Shown piece by piece: positions 49,013-59,826 of a stretch of 64,000 nucleotides of DNA (its first letter is position 1; the number at the start of each line of letters is the position of its first letter). Position numbers and translations under genes: made by a program. This DNA is from Diploscapter coronatus (Eukaryota > Nematoda > Chromadorea > Rhabditida > Rhabditidae), in contig OZ038422.1 in NCBI GenBank assembly GCA_964036155.1, positions 51,607,201 to 51,671,200 of the forward strand. The letters run 5' to 3'. The notes below the pieces were generated by a model. That model ran no database searches. It was not told the DNA's origin and was given only the letters and a program-made list of their open reading frames with translations.

Positions 49013-49285
49013 CCCTAGCCTTGTTCCCACTAGGTGGGGTCGGCTACCCTCCGTCCGTAATGGGGCAGTCGGTCTATCCTAGCCGCACAGGACTAGTGGC
49101 CCGGCTCGAGAACAGCCTGTTGTTGTGTGCAACAGCCGAGGGATTTTATGCAAATTTTCGCGTGGCTTTACCCATTGCCAATATTTCTTAAACCCTTTCG
49201 GTTTGAGTCGAAATAGAAACGAACTTGAGGCCATGCTCTAGATAGCGACACACAACCACTGCGCTAGACCACCACATTTGGTGGT
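49013..49285 (-). mobile_element. tRNA-derived SINE, near full length
   Basis: Read on the minus strand, the element begins with a small hairpin (ACCACCAAATGTGGTGGT) and an A-box-like TAGCGCAGTGG (49266-49256). A B-box-like AAGTTCGTTTC follows 30 bases on (49226-49216), the spacing of a tRNA promoter. The 3' part (49110-49013) carries GGGTAGCCGACCCCACCTAG, and a headless copy of that part lies at 42705-42808. Similar GGGTCGGCTACC tails occur in many invertebrate SINE and RTE-type repeats. Confidence 0.65.
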
Positions 49286-49844
49286 CTGAAAAATAATAAT
49301 CAGTATATTCACTTGAGACCTTATAGGTACTTAAATTCGTTTACTTTCATAAATAAATCCAGTTTCTCAATTTCAAGCTCCGTCCAATATCGTCAAATTT
49401 ATTTGACATCTCTTGATTTTTAATATAAAGAATTCTGCTAAAAAAACCAAGATCAACGAAGCATTTTCTTAAATCTAGATAAAATTTCAATAGCATCTTT
49501 TTGAGATTATTTAAACATGACGATCAAAAACCTACTAAGATAATTTATAATTTTGACCCAGTAAGTTTCGATGATTTTTGATTAGCAATCAAATGAAGAT
49601 GATCGAAAATTAACTTTCTCAACTGCACACATGTTAGTTGCTTAATAAAATTCAAAATATATTAGTGTATGGCATTCGAAATACTGATAAACACAAATGG
49701 GTGCAGAAATTTACTTTCAACGAATGAAATGTACAAAGTTGACTAAAACTGTTTTGATATCAAGTTGATATCGAGGTCATGATGCTTCTGAGGATGGCTA
49801 AATATGAAATCTAGTTCCGGTCTAGCGAATTATAATCTAAATGA

Positions 49845-49866
49845 TTTATTTTTCATTTCTTTTATT
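49845..49866 (-). terminator. Poly(A) signals of the peptide precursor gene
   Basis: On the minus strand AATAAA occurs at 49866-49861 and again at 49850-49845, 30-50 bases after the precursor stop codon (49897). This supports the last exon of that gene. Confidence 0.6.
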
Positions 49867-49896
49867 GCCTAATTATCACCGTCTTTCGGTTCAGAG

Positions 49897-50961
49897 TCAG
49901 TTGGTTCCCTTAGTTCCGCTGAATTGGTTCTGAGTACCAGCTGAATTTATATACAGTTTCAAATCGCTATCACAAGAAATCTATAAGCTAGTGGCCTAAT
50001 GACTTTGAAAATATCATTGAAAAGGCATTTTGAGCTATCATTGTTAACGTCATATTGTTCGTTTGGGTATTAGGACGCTAGTTTTAAAACTTGTCTTCAC
50101 TTACTTTCACGAGCTCTTTTCGGAGCAGCAGTAGAACTTGCTGAAATTTAATTTTCCCTACTTTCAAATAGCTTAATTTTGAATACCATCACGTCTCATT
50201 CTGTTACCACCTTCACCTTTACCAGATTCATCATGATGAAGCTCTGAATTTGAAAAAAAAAATTTTTAAGTAATTTCCTTCATTACCACCAGCATTACGT
50301 CTGAATCGAAGATGTTCTATTTCGGAGCTTCGCTTTCCTTGAGTGTGTGCAGGCAACGTGTGAACATTTCCAACATTCGCTAAAATATCAGACCATTGGT
50401 TCAATCGTGCAATTTCAATAAGATATTTTTGGTGGAGTAATTCTGAATAGAGAAATTCTGGTTCCAGTTAAATTCAAGGATATCCTATCAAATCGATCTA
50501 TTTTTAAAAATAGATTGGAATAAAAAATACCTTCGCGTTTATTCATTGGTTTGACAGTTGCAGTGTCCCTTAGAATTCGAGATTCTTCCACTGTATCAGC
50601 TAAAAGTTGAATGTTATTTTGATTTTTCATACTCAATTGCAGTATGTACCTTCGCGTTTATTTATTGGTTTAGCCATCTCTGAATTTCGTTGATTACGCA
50701 TCGGCGTATGATTATCTAAAATATTAAAGTTATTTTTGCAAAAAAAAACAATGATTTGAATTAAAAACTATATAAATTAATTTGAATACCTTCACGTTTG
50801 ACATCTGATTTCAACGTAGTGGCGTCTCTCTGTCCAACATCATGGCTTGCAGTCTGGGTCTCAACTAAATTTTCTTCATTCTTCAACAAAATTCAAGCGT
50901 TTCTACCTTCAGCCACTACCGTATAAGCGAACACAGCAAATGCAATGAAAATGAACTTCAT
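49897..50961 (-). CDS. Secreted peptide precursor with repeated exon modules ending in dibasic sites, 164 residues
   Basis: Eight minus-strand exons: 50961-50907, 50864-50790, 50715-50650, 50599-50531, 50379-50287, 50243-50187, 50140-50105 and 49940-49897. All seven introns fall after codon base 1, so the middle six exons are interchangeable modules. Exon 1 is a signal peptide (MKFIFIAFAVFAYTVVAE). The next modules end in DVKRE, INKRE and MNKRE. Two are clear duplicates, sharing (A/V)KP(I/M)NKRE and matching DNA around the donor. Later modules carry GKR, RRN, MRRD and PKRARE. Such KR/RR sites suit cleavage by proprotein convertases, and GKR could leave an amidated end, as in neuropeptide-like precursors. 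The last donor (GTAAGT at 50104) can be read through to give an earlier stop at 50097. I know no matching family. Confidence 0.7.
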
Positions 50962-51030
50962 CCTGAAATTTACATTATTAGAATAAATAGGAAATATTTA
51001 TAGTTATGCGTCTCCACGTAACTTCGAAGG

Positions 51031-51038
51031 TTTTTATA
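51031..51038 (-). promoter_or_regulatory. TATA box of the peptide precursor gene
   Basis: On the minus strand GGTATAAAAACC lies 70 bases before the ATG at 50961. An AATTTCAG acceptor sits one base before that ATG, so the mRNA may be trans-spliced or have a 5' UTR intron. Confidence 0.55.
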
Positions 51039-51059
51039 CCAGCCTTGACCGATCTGATT

Positions 51060-52784
51060 ACGATGATCCCTTATTCGAATTCGCCTAAGAGATCCCCTGT
51101 TTTCTTGCCAGCAAAACTTGACAATATGCCATTTCCAAGACGGTCATTTGGAAATTGTATACTATTTTCTGCATTAAAATTTAATCTGCAAAACTCGTTG
51201 ATATTATTTATTCGTTTCCTGAGAAATAGTATGCGACATGAGGAGGATAGGGCTAAGATTCTATAGACGACAAAGAAACGAAACAACTAATTCCGAAGGT
51301 TGATCACTAAAACATGAAAAGAGTATTGGGTAGACAGTGTCAAAGATACATTACGCATATTATTTTCATGTCATAATGTCTCTGATGTGATGAAATTTGC
51401 AGATTTCCCGCAAAACCGTTGACATTATTTTCTTGATTCTGAATTAAGTGTTTCCTGTGATTTGCACGATTTTCTGAGATCATTGGTGTTTTTGCCGAAA
51501 CTGGATTCGCAAATATTTTTCGTTTTGATTGAACGTTTCGGCTATTGTTTTTGTTCGACGAAATGAACGTTTGAAACTCGTTTTAGGTGCAGAATTGGTG
51601 GTAACCAATAGGAAACATTGCAATTATTCCAGCTTATACATACTTTTGACGAAAAACACAATTTGAAATTAGGCTGAGATTGTTTGTAAATAAAATATTA
51701 TTCTCGACTGGCACCAATATTCTTTAACAACAGATGAAAGTATGAACTCATGAAGTCATCATGGTTATTTTCATTTCAAATGAATGAAAATAGCCACTAT
51801 TTTGCAATGACTAGCCAGAAATATTTATCTCGATAAAGTCTTGGATTGTCTACACTCTAAAAATTCATAAACTTGAGTTTTCTGAACAAAACAACCTAAT
51901 TTACTGAGTGAATGTGAGACAATTGATAATATGTTTTTTTAGTTTCAGACCCGTTTTCGCACATTTCATTGACAGAACAAACTCGAATCTTCTATCTGAT
52001 ATCATTGAACAATCAGAACAAACAAATCTGTTTATATTTTTAACAAAAATAATAAATTACAGAATTTAGGAAAAAATATGCCGATAGATGCTCGAAATAT
52101 TGAGTTTCTTGAACTTATTTGATGGTCTATTGTATTAGTTCTCTCATCAAATGTTTATTTCATAGGGAAAGCCTGGGTGATAAATGTATGAAACAGACAT
52201 TCCAAGAGATGATTTGGAATTGTCTCAACACGAAAATGATCAACGCTTTCCTGAAAATGTCGCAACACTAAATAAAATGTAATTAACAAATTTTATTGAT
52301 CAGATAGTAAGTCGTGTTTTCAAAAACTATCTCATAGATTACATGAATTGAGTTTAACCTTAATGTTACCTAAATTTATTAAGTAATAAAATTTTTTGAT
52401 ATAAACAATAATATACTGTTTTAGACTTGAATAAAACCCGATCAGGTTTTTCTCTCTCTCCTTCGTATTTCTTTTGAACCTTATGCTAATTCATTGTTTC
52501 CTACCTCTCTTATATCATTTCGAGCGTCTCAATGCTCGATCGGATCTCAAATTTGCAGCCTTGCTCTCCTTCATAAAATGTGCTCGGCCTTCGAGTTTTT
52601 CTCAAATAAATAATTAAAATTGAATGAGTACAACCAAAAAATAATTGAAAATAATCACCTGTTTGTAATTGAGATGATCACAAAATGTGCCCAAATGCGC
52701 TTCGAAAAAGGGAAATATATTGTCTAGAAAATTTACCTATAAAAGGAAGTTATTGATCTTAAGTTAAAAGTTGTTGAAATTTAG
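51060..52784. other. AT-rich intergenic DNA
   Basis: There is no exon chain or RNA gene that I can support. The overlapping open frames near 51,000-51,290 lie on opposite strands and lack splice context. Confidence 0.4.
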
Positions 52785-52919
52785 AGATTGGATACCCCGA
52801 ATCGGGAAAAGTAAAAATAAAAAGTTGATGTTGTAGTAAAGACACTGGTTCGGAAATACGACAAAAATAAAATTCAAAGGAATAGAATATAAAATATCGC
52901 TTTGCCCAATAATATTTAA
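52785..52919 (+). pseudogene. Relic last exon of a 7TM gene
   Basis: This segment, following a TTTAG acceptor, aligns with the last exon of the neighbouring 7TM gene (56493-56621). RLDTPNREK is matched by RLNTQNREK, and VKTLVRKYDKNKIQRNRI by VKTLARKADKNQIQRNRI. Here the frame holds several stops and a shift, and no upstream exons are present. It marks an older tandem duplication of which only the end survives. Confidence 0.6.
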
Positions 52920-53292
52920 AATTATAAAAATTCTTTCTCATTGCTCGTATTTATGTTTGTTCGATTTTACTTTTCATAAAATAGACAAATATCGATATTA
53001 TTTTAGATAAATTTTTAACTAAGATTGTCTAGACAAATCCTATGATAGATTCTTAGAAAAAAAATCACCTGGTATAAATTGAAATTGGCAAAAACATCAC
53101 CTGTAAAAAATGAAACCTTCAAAAATCTTTCTTAATAGTTTACTTGGTAACCGAATATTTTTTACTGTTAATTTCGCAATAAAACTTCGCTATTAGAAAC
53201 TTCTTATTAAAACAATTGATTCTACTATCAAAATAACGAATTCGAATTAAAATCGCTAAACTTTCTTTGATTTGATATAATTCGATATAATA

Positions 53293-56200
53293 ATGTATAT
53301 TTGCCCAAACGTATCTGTTGGTTCCGATTTGGGTGAATATTACGAAGCTAGCGTGGAACTCTGCAAGAGTATATCAGAATTTTTCACTTAAATCATTAAA
53401 AAATTTCGTAAATTAGTGACATATTATTATATAATAACATCGATTTTTAAGTTAATGAATTTTGCAAAATATTAGAAACTAAAAATCTTATGCATAAATT
53501 TTATACAAATAGAATTTTCCTAGGTTTTGTCGAATCCACTACACATTATGATGCATTTTTCATTCTCCTTATACATTACCCACTCAAAATCAGTAAGTAA
53601 AACATTTTGTATCTGAAAATCTTTCTTTTAAATTATAGTTATTTTTTGCTTACTAAATTTAACATATTTATACTTTAGTAATGGGTTATATAAGTACTCT
53701 TGTTAGCGAATATGCAGTATTCTTTTTGGTATATTTATTACAACTAACTCTACTTATACTTGGAATACGAACAATTACGATATTAATGAAGAAACCGACA
53801 AAATTTTCCACATTTGAAAAACAGTTGCTATCGCTATTAATATTGAAATGTGTCTATGTGCTAGTTGACATCACTGATGTGAGTTGATTGTTTCAGACAT
53901 AACTCTATGTATATTTTTAGATATGTTATATGAGTTATCTATTTTGGAAAGGCCAGTGTTGTAATATGTATAGAGACGATGCTGATGTAAATATTACTTT
54001 TATATACATATAAGTCATTGATCTAAATCAATTGGATTTAAGCTCTATATTTTTGATAATATGTTCATAGATTGAAAGTAATCAAATCATGCAACATTTA
54101 ACTCATGAGTTTTTTGTAAGGCAGAAAAGTATGAAGTTTGAGCTTGATTCCATTTGATTTAGTAAAATTTTTGACCTCTTTCCTGGCCGCAATCCACTCA
54201 ACAATGACCGAATGAGAGACTTTGATTTGGAAACCCTTTTTTACTTGATTCTCTGATTCCACTTTACAGAAAAACATTCTGATTTCCAAAACGTATTTAT
54301 TTCATGTCGAGAGAAGTGGTATGAGATGAGTTTGAGATCAAATGAGAAATGAGATTTTTGGGAAATGTTAATCTTGTGAATGAGGAATTCTGCCCGTACA
54401 GCAATTGAAAAAGTATTATTACTTGACCCCTAACTTTGTTCTGCTCATTTATTGATATATTTTCTATTTTTCAGATTTATTATTCCATGATTAGATCATT
54501 GGAATTGATGATTGCAAATGTGATCAAATTTGTATCCTGTACAATGGCAGTTCAACGAGCGAGGGCATTTTCCGAGTATGAATATAAATTCAGACTTAGG
54601 GAGGATTTAAGCCAAAATAGTCCTGCGACCTAACCTCATAAGATTTTTAAAATGTTTTTTTTTCTCTAGCTTGAAGTTTTCAAAAAATATTCAAGAGAGA
54701 ATTTTTAAGTCACAATTATTATTTCGTTTTGCGATTTCCCCTCGTCTATTTTTGAGTATGACTCAAATTCTTCCTAGATCTGTATAAATTTCATTAATCT
54801 TTCAAAAACTATTTTAGTAAACCAAATGATCGGATCACAAAATTCAACAAATACATATTCGTTGCTTCAATGATAATTATTATGTTCATTTTTTTCTTTA
54901 TGGATGCAAAAACCCTTTATCACATCATATTTGTTGGCAATGAGCCATATAAGAATCATAGAAGAGAATTGAATAATCTGAAGCGTAAAGTGCATCACGC
55001 AGGTACAGAACTACAGGAGGATGATTATTGGAATATCTTGATGCTCAAGGATTTGCTCAACTCTATGTATCACTATGTAAGAAAATCCGTATCAGGGGTG
55101 TTAAAAATTTTAATCTTTAAAATTTCAAAATCGAAATTGAAACTCAACAACGCTAGAGGTCGAAATTTTTCGTAATCGGAATTCAGAACATCCCTGACCA
55201 ATATGACGTTTTTAATTATACTTTCAACCAGGATGAATGCAATTCCAAATTCAGCATTCTTCTGTTCAATATACGACAAATTTCATAATAAATGGAATAT
55301 TAATTCCGATTTTAATCTGGAGTACCGTTTATCTATTGAAGAAGCTCAAACGACAGCTTAGCAAAATATCGGTGAATCTGAGGAAGAGTGAAAATGGCTT
55401 GAATCGACGATTGATAGCTCATGTAGAAAATTTACATGAAATATTTCCTATGAATGATGGATATTGTTTCAGACAAGTGTTGAAATAGTCACCTATTGTG
55501 CTGGAATGATTATGTTCCTACCGTCGATTATTAGCGCTGCAAATGGTTTTATCGTAGATATGGAAATATTTAATCTGCAGGTATCTTCCTCAGGGTGTTA
55601 GGGAATCTTGCACTATTTTCGTCCATGCGAGTTGACTTGAGCTCATAGTCGAATCCTTTGAAGAATTTATTTCATCTTGAAGAATGGAACAAATAACAGA
55701 GCAGCCGTGTTCTGCCCTGTCCGATAGAAAGAACCAAGTTTTAGGCACGGTAGAGGAGGAGGCCATCTCTTTATCGAGAGATGACAAAGAACAATAGAAT
55801 AGAGAAAAAGAATGATAAACCAAATCGCTGAGTCAGGCAAATGGGCAAAAGTTCTCTGATCAGCAAAAAGATTAAAATATGAACATCAAAAAATTAAAAA
55901 TCGATGAAAAATTAGTGCGATCAGCACAGTTTACATATTGAAAGAATATTCATAAAGGGCCAAATGAGAACCGCAAGACGATCATGACATGAGACATGGC
56001 GAAATAGTAGCTGAAGGCAATTAATAAAAGTAATAAGTAGTAAGGCTCATTAATAAAAGTAGTAAACAAAAATCCAATAGTTTTTGTTTACTATTTACTA
56101 CCCGTTTTCCCACAAATTGGATTTTGTTTCTAGCTTCTCTGAACTCTCTAATTCATAAATCTTTCACTAAAAAAGTTACAAATTGGGAAAATGGGGTAAC

Positions 56201-56621
56201 TATTAGTTACTACTCTTATTAATTGCTGTAGGGGAAATAGATACTTCCCTAATTTCATACACCCTATTTTGCTCAAGTCTAGCATCATGATGTCGTAAGG
56301 TTTCCATATAGCCCTTCAGAGTTAAATGAGCTTTTAAAATAAATTTAGATATACGTAACTGAGATTGGAAGATTTGGCCCACAAATTCAGTTTATGACGC
56401 TCTACCTTCTAACGAAAAGCGCAATTAAGGTAGAATAGTGAAATTTTTTAATAATTATGATATTTATCTATACAGTTCTCATTGAATTTTAGAGATTGAA
56501 TACCCAGAATCGTGAGAAATCGAAGACGAAAAATATCACGGTGAAGACTTTGGCACGAAAAGCAGACAAGAACCAAATCCAGAGAAATAGAATATATAAT
56601 ATCGCGATTCCAAATAACTAA
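53293..56621 (+). CDS. Seven-transmembrane chemoreceptor-like protein, 396 residues
   Basis: Nine exons join to 397 codons: 53293-53368, 53524-53592, 53679-53878, 54475-54575, 54818-55076, 55255-55422, 55473-55580, 56349-56429 and 56493-56621. After an N-terminal Cys-containing segment the hydrophobic stretches are YAVFFLVYLLQLTLLILGI, LLSLLILKCVYVLVDI, LMIANVIKFVSCTMAV, YIFVASMIIIMFIFFF, INGILIPILIWSTVYLL, IVTYCAGMIMFLPSIISA and QIQFMTLYLLTKSA. A basic polar tail follows. This fits a nematode serpentine receptor, but I cannot name the class. The 768-bp intron 55581-56348 contains a MITE. Exon 8 is the weakest call, because its hydrophobic part is short. The relic at 52785 shows the gene has been duplicated. 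All splice sites are GT-AG and there is no internal stop. Confidence 0.68.
54285..54416 (+). repeat. Diverged repeat, copy 1, in a 7TM intron
   Basis: The segment GAGATCAAATGAGAAATGAG and its flanks (TTATTTCATGTCGAGAGAAG on one side, TCTGCCCGT on the other) recur at 57078-57191. It lies in intron 3 of the 7TM gene. Confidence 0.6.
55957..56318. mobile_element. MITE with long inverted ends, inside a 7TM intron
   Basis: The left arm (about 55957-56012, with GAACCGCAAGACGATCATGA) is an inverted, diverged copy of the right arm (about 56262-56318, with TCATGATGTCGTAAGGTTTC). Inner arms also pair (GCAATTAATAAAAGTAATAA at 56014 and its complement near 56231). A smaller relative lies at 61104-61243. 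There is no coding capacity. Confidence 0.6.
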
Positions 56622-57462
56622 TAATGCTGCCTGATAGATGGAACAGTTTAGAATTATTTATTTCTTTTGCCTAATAAACTTACGGATATTTTGGGTTTAC
56701 TATTCTATTTCGATTTTTATGTTCAACTTTGTTTATTTTAAGTTTCTCTTTGATTTTGTAGTGACGTTTTTGACCTCAAGAAGTACATATTTTTGCAGGT
56801 GAATTTGTTTGATTAATTTCGAGAAAGTTATTTGCATAAAAATACAAAATATCGACACAAAATTTCATACCACCATATCAGAAATTGGAATGATAACATT
56901 CTCTTAATATAAAATACAAAATGAAAGTGCATTTGCGCTCGCATAAATCAAAAGATAAAAATGTAAATTTAATTCTAACAAATTCAAAAAACAATTCTAA
57001 TCTAAATTTTTCATGTTCAACATATTGCAAACTTTTATAAAATGTGACAACCAAGAATCCGCACTCATTTCAAATGATCGTGTTTATTGCATGTCAAGAG
57101 AAGTGATAATCATGAAATTGAGATCAAATGAGAAATGAGGTTTTGGGGAATACTAATTTGTGGAATAGGGAATCTGCCCGTGTAACAAATGAAATATCTG
57201 CCAACATGGAAGTTTTTCATCGATAATGAAATTTAATTTTATCCAATTGAAGAAAAGTCAGACTGTCACGAGAATTTTGTTTATTATTGATAGATTTTCT
57301 GCATTGAAGAAATATTCATGCACACAATTACCTGCTTTCGTTTTTAATAGACGAACAAAATCAGTTTTGTGCAATTCGGGTAACGGACATTGCTTCACCA
57401 ATTTCAGAATGCGCTTTTGATTATGAGCATAGTTCCTAAATCTGTTTAGAAAGAAACTTTGT
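56622..57462. other. AT-rich spacer between the 7TM gene and the SL2 RNA gene
   Basis: No gene was seen. It contains a diverged repeat at 57078-57191. Confidence 0.4.
57078..57191 (+). repeat. Diverged repeat, copy 2
   Basis: Shares GAGATCAAATGAGAAATGAG, TGCATGTCAAGAGAAGTG and TCTGCCCGTG with 54285-54416. Same orientation, 2.8 kb apart, so it is either a dispersed repeat or a trace of the tandem duplication in this area. Confidence 0.6.
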
Positions 57463-57571
57463 TTCCCTTCCGGATGTCCCCAGAAAGGTTGGTTCCAAAA
57501 AGTGCTTTATTCGACACAAGCCGAGACTTGATCGAATCCCAAGATTTACCTTGAGTAACTGGGTTAAAACC
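57463..57571 (-). ncRNA. SL2 spliced-leader RNA
   Basis: SL2 RNA donates its 5' leader to downstream genes of operons by trans-splicing. On the minus strand 57571-57550 matches the canonical 22-nt SL2 leader exactly (starts GGTTTTAACCC, ends ACTCAAG) and is followed at once by the donor GTAAA. A middle hairpin follows (TTCGATCAAG ... TGTGTCGAA). Next comes an Sm-type site ACTTTTTGGAA near 57,495-57,503, then a 3' hairpin (CCTTTCTGG ... CCGGAAGGG). The length of about 109 nt is normal for the family. Leader, donor, Sm site and three-stem layout are all present, so it looks functional. The exact 3' end is estimated. Confidence 0.93.
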
Positions 57572-57981
57572 GAAGAGTTCAGTGTGATACAGATATTAAT
57601 ACAGGTTTTGTGTTGCATGACAAATGGTATTGCAAATGCTTTAGCCACATAATGAAATGTTAGTGAGTGCAGACAGGCAGTGAGAATGGCGCGAACAGAA
57701 AGAATGGTGGAGCTGTTTCGAAAGTGTCGCATTTGATTTGAATTGATTGCATAATATTCAAGATGAATGCAGCAAAGAAATCGATGATTAGCATACGAGA
57801 CGTTTCAGTGTTTAAAAAATTCATTCAGTTAGTTTTAGTCTGTTGAAGGAAGTACATTCTGGATCATCGAATCATCCGGCTGAAAATCGAATTCAATGTC
57901 ATTGTGCCATTGTCAGTTATTTTGTCTTGTCATTTCATGCATTCAATGTTTTCCTCCTTCTCCGTTTATTCCAGGTTCCAA

Positions 57982-58143
57982 ATCAGGGCCGCGCGAACGC
58001 AGCCCCTCACTCAAAAATTTAGTCGTCGGCGAACCCCAACTCGGAGCTGCCGTGCAGGTCAGCCCAGACCGAAGTGCAATGCCCGGGCCTCGCCACAGAT
58101 AACCGCCTTCTTGATCGCGGTGTCTCCCGACCAGGTAAGTTTA
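57982..58143 (-). ncRNA. U1 spliceosomal RNA
   Basis: U1 snRNA recognises 5' splice sites. The minus strand starts AAACTTACCTGG, the invariant 5' end that pairs with GT donors. Typical blocks follow: GCGATCAAGAAGGCGG (stem I), GGCATTGCACTTCGGT (the U1A-type loop ATTGCAC), GGGCTGACCTGC, the Sm site TAAATTTTTGAG, and a final GGGGCTGCGTTCGCGC hairpin. The length of about 162 nt is as in C. elegans. It shows open frames by chance, but its sequence is RNA, not protein. The ends are set by likeness, within a few bases. Confidence 0.93.
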
Positions 58144-58568
58144 TGAGTCGCTGGCAGGGGGGTGAAATGGGAAGTGATTGAGATATTCTGGACCATATTG
58201 ACTAGTGCATGATAGAATAGGGAGGAAAGATGGCTAGACACTTTCGAAAGTGGGGAAGAATAAGTGCATGGAAATAGAAGAGAAGAGAAAAATACTATAG
58301 TTCACATAGTCACTTTGCCAGTGGATTGAAAAGAAAATTGATTTTAGGCACTTTATTCTTCAATCAATTACAGGCTACCAAAATATGAAATTAGCATATC
58401 TGAATAATAATAATAATGTGCATGTTTATGAGTCTGCATAACAGAATGAACGATATTGCGTATTTGACACGGGTTTCTAGGTTTGAAAATTGAATATTTG
58501 AATTTCATATCATTCACATGCCTGTATTTTTCACTTTTATTCATCTCTTCAGTTTCATATTACTCCAT
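58144..58568. other. Spacer between U1 and U2, holding the U1 upstream promoter region
   Basis: The roughly 425 bases 5' of U1 on the minus strand should contain its proximal sequence element, but I could not identify one with confidence. No gene was seen. Confidence 0.4.
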
Positions 58569-58758
58569 TTGGGGTGTGGGCCGTGTCCAGCTCTAGTGCC
58601 ACGCTGGAACGACCCGTGATCGGTCGGAGCAAGCCCCGGTTCCGATCAAGCCTCCAAAAATCAAACAACCTTGTTCTCCTCAATTGAGGAGATATCGAAG
58701 GTTAATTCGATAAGAACAGTTACTAACTTTGATCTTAGCCATAAGGCCGAGAAGCGAT
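58569..58758 (-). ncRNA. U2 spliceosomal RNA, with altered branch-site recognition sequence
   Basis: U2 snRNA pairs with the intron branch site. The minus strand begins ATCGCTTCTCGGCCTTATGG and GCTAAGATCAAAG, the conserved U2 5' end. It continues with CTGTTCTTATC, a stem-loop II region, the Sm site GATTTTTGGAGG, GGGGCTTGCTCC (loop III) and a closing stem-loop IV (AGCGTGGCACTAGAGCT). The length is about 190 nt. The branch-recognition stretch, normally GTGTAGTATCTG, reads AGTTAGTAACTG, so GUAGUA has become UUAGUA followed by A. The rest is well kept. It may be a variant U2 or an early pseudogene. The 3' end is estimated. Confidence 0.88.
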
Positions 58759-59826
58759 GTCAAGCATCTGACAACTGGAGCAATATTCTGACATAGCGAA
58801 GTATGAGAGAAGGTTTTCACCACCACATCTAAAACAATGAACGATAGAAGTGACTGGCCATGGAAGTGTTGAGAAGAAATAGTGTTGGTGTTTTAGAGAG
58901 CTAGAGAGATTGTAGGACACTATTTCGCAATCACTATTTATGAAGACCATTCATAGATTTTTATAAGTGGTTAGATTTTATTAAAATTTGGAAATTAGAA
59001 TAAACTCAAAATAAAATTGAATTATATGAAATAAAACCGGAACCAGAATTCAATTGTTTGAATCTATGACCTATGAAATTTCTTTGCAATATTAGAACCA
59101 CAAATGAAGAACGTTCTTAGATTCTTAGAATGAAATACTGGAATGAAAATATGCCAATTCGAATATCCTGAACATTGAAACGATATTACCGAAGTCGAAA
59201 TTTCTACTGGTCTACTAATTTGAAATTAAATTATCATATAATCAAATCAGCACCAATGTCCACTTTGTTAAGCAAGATGGTATGAAAAATTCCGAAATGC
59301 ATAAACTAGCATAGATTTCAGCTAATGCTATTTATTTCGAAGGAAAATTATTGTATTTTATAAATGCAACTTCTCAGCACTTTTTAGTCTATTCAATAAA
59401 ATGTGCACCTCTATAATTATTCGTATGAAGCTCTTCAATTTATCACATCACTATTCAAGAAAAGAGGAAATTACATGATGTCATGTAAATCTTTCAACCA
59501 GTCATTATGGTTTTAGCGAGATTTATCATTTTCCACCAAATGTCAAGTTGAATCATCCGGAAGTGAAACACGTACAGTATGCCCCATACTAATTTTCTGC
59601 AAGTGAAACTTCCTCTTTCAGTCCAAGTCTAAATTCGTCTTTGCGAGATTTCGCCTACAAATTATATAGTTGAAATGATAGAAAAAGGCAATAATTTTCG
59701 AATTTTTTTAGTACTCAACATATTTACGTGCCTTTGAACTGCATTTGTCCGTAATTTGAAGTTGAAAATTACACTTCCCGAATATCTGTTGATAGAGCAC
59801 GAAAAGTTAGTTTATTTGCAAAGAGA
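58759..59826. other. U2 upstream region and AT-rich spacer
   Basis: Contains the 5' flank of U2 (promoter elements not identified) and the 5' flank of the chemoreceptor at 59827. No further gene was seen. Confidence 0.4.

Noticed and set aside
56493..56540. Phase-2 reading of the last 7TM exon giving an early stop
   Set aside because: In phase 0 the exon is open to a normal stop, and the phase-0 frame agrees with the relic copy at 52785.
57975..58135. GC-rich open frames ending at a perfect GTAAGT donor, looking like a coding exon
   Set aside because: The reverse strand is U1 snRNA. The apparent donor is the complement of the U1 5' end (ACTTACCTGG), and the open frames switch halfway.
58555..58700. 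Plus-strand open frame with good codon bias, looking like a terminal exon
   Set aside because: The minus strand matches U2 snRNA from its 5' end to the 3' stem-loops.
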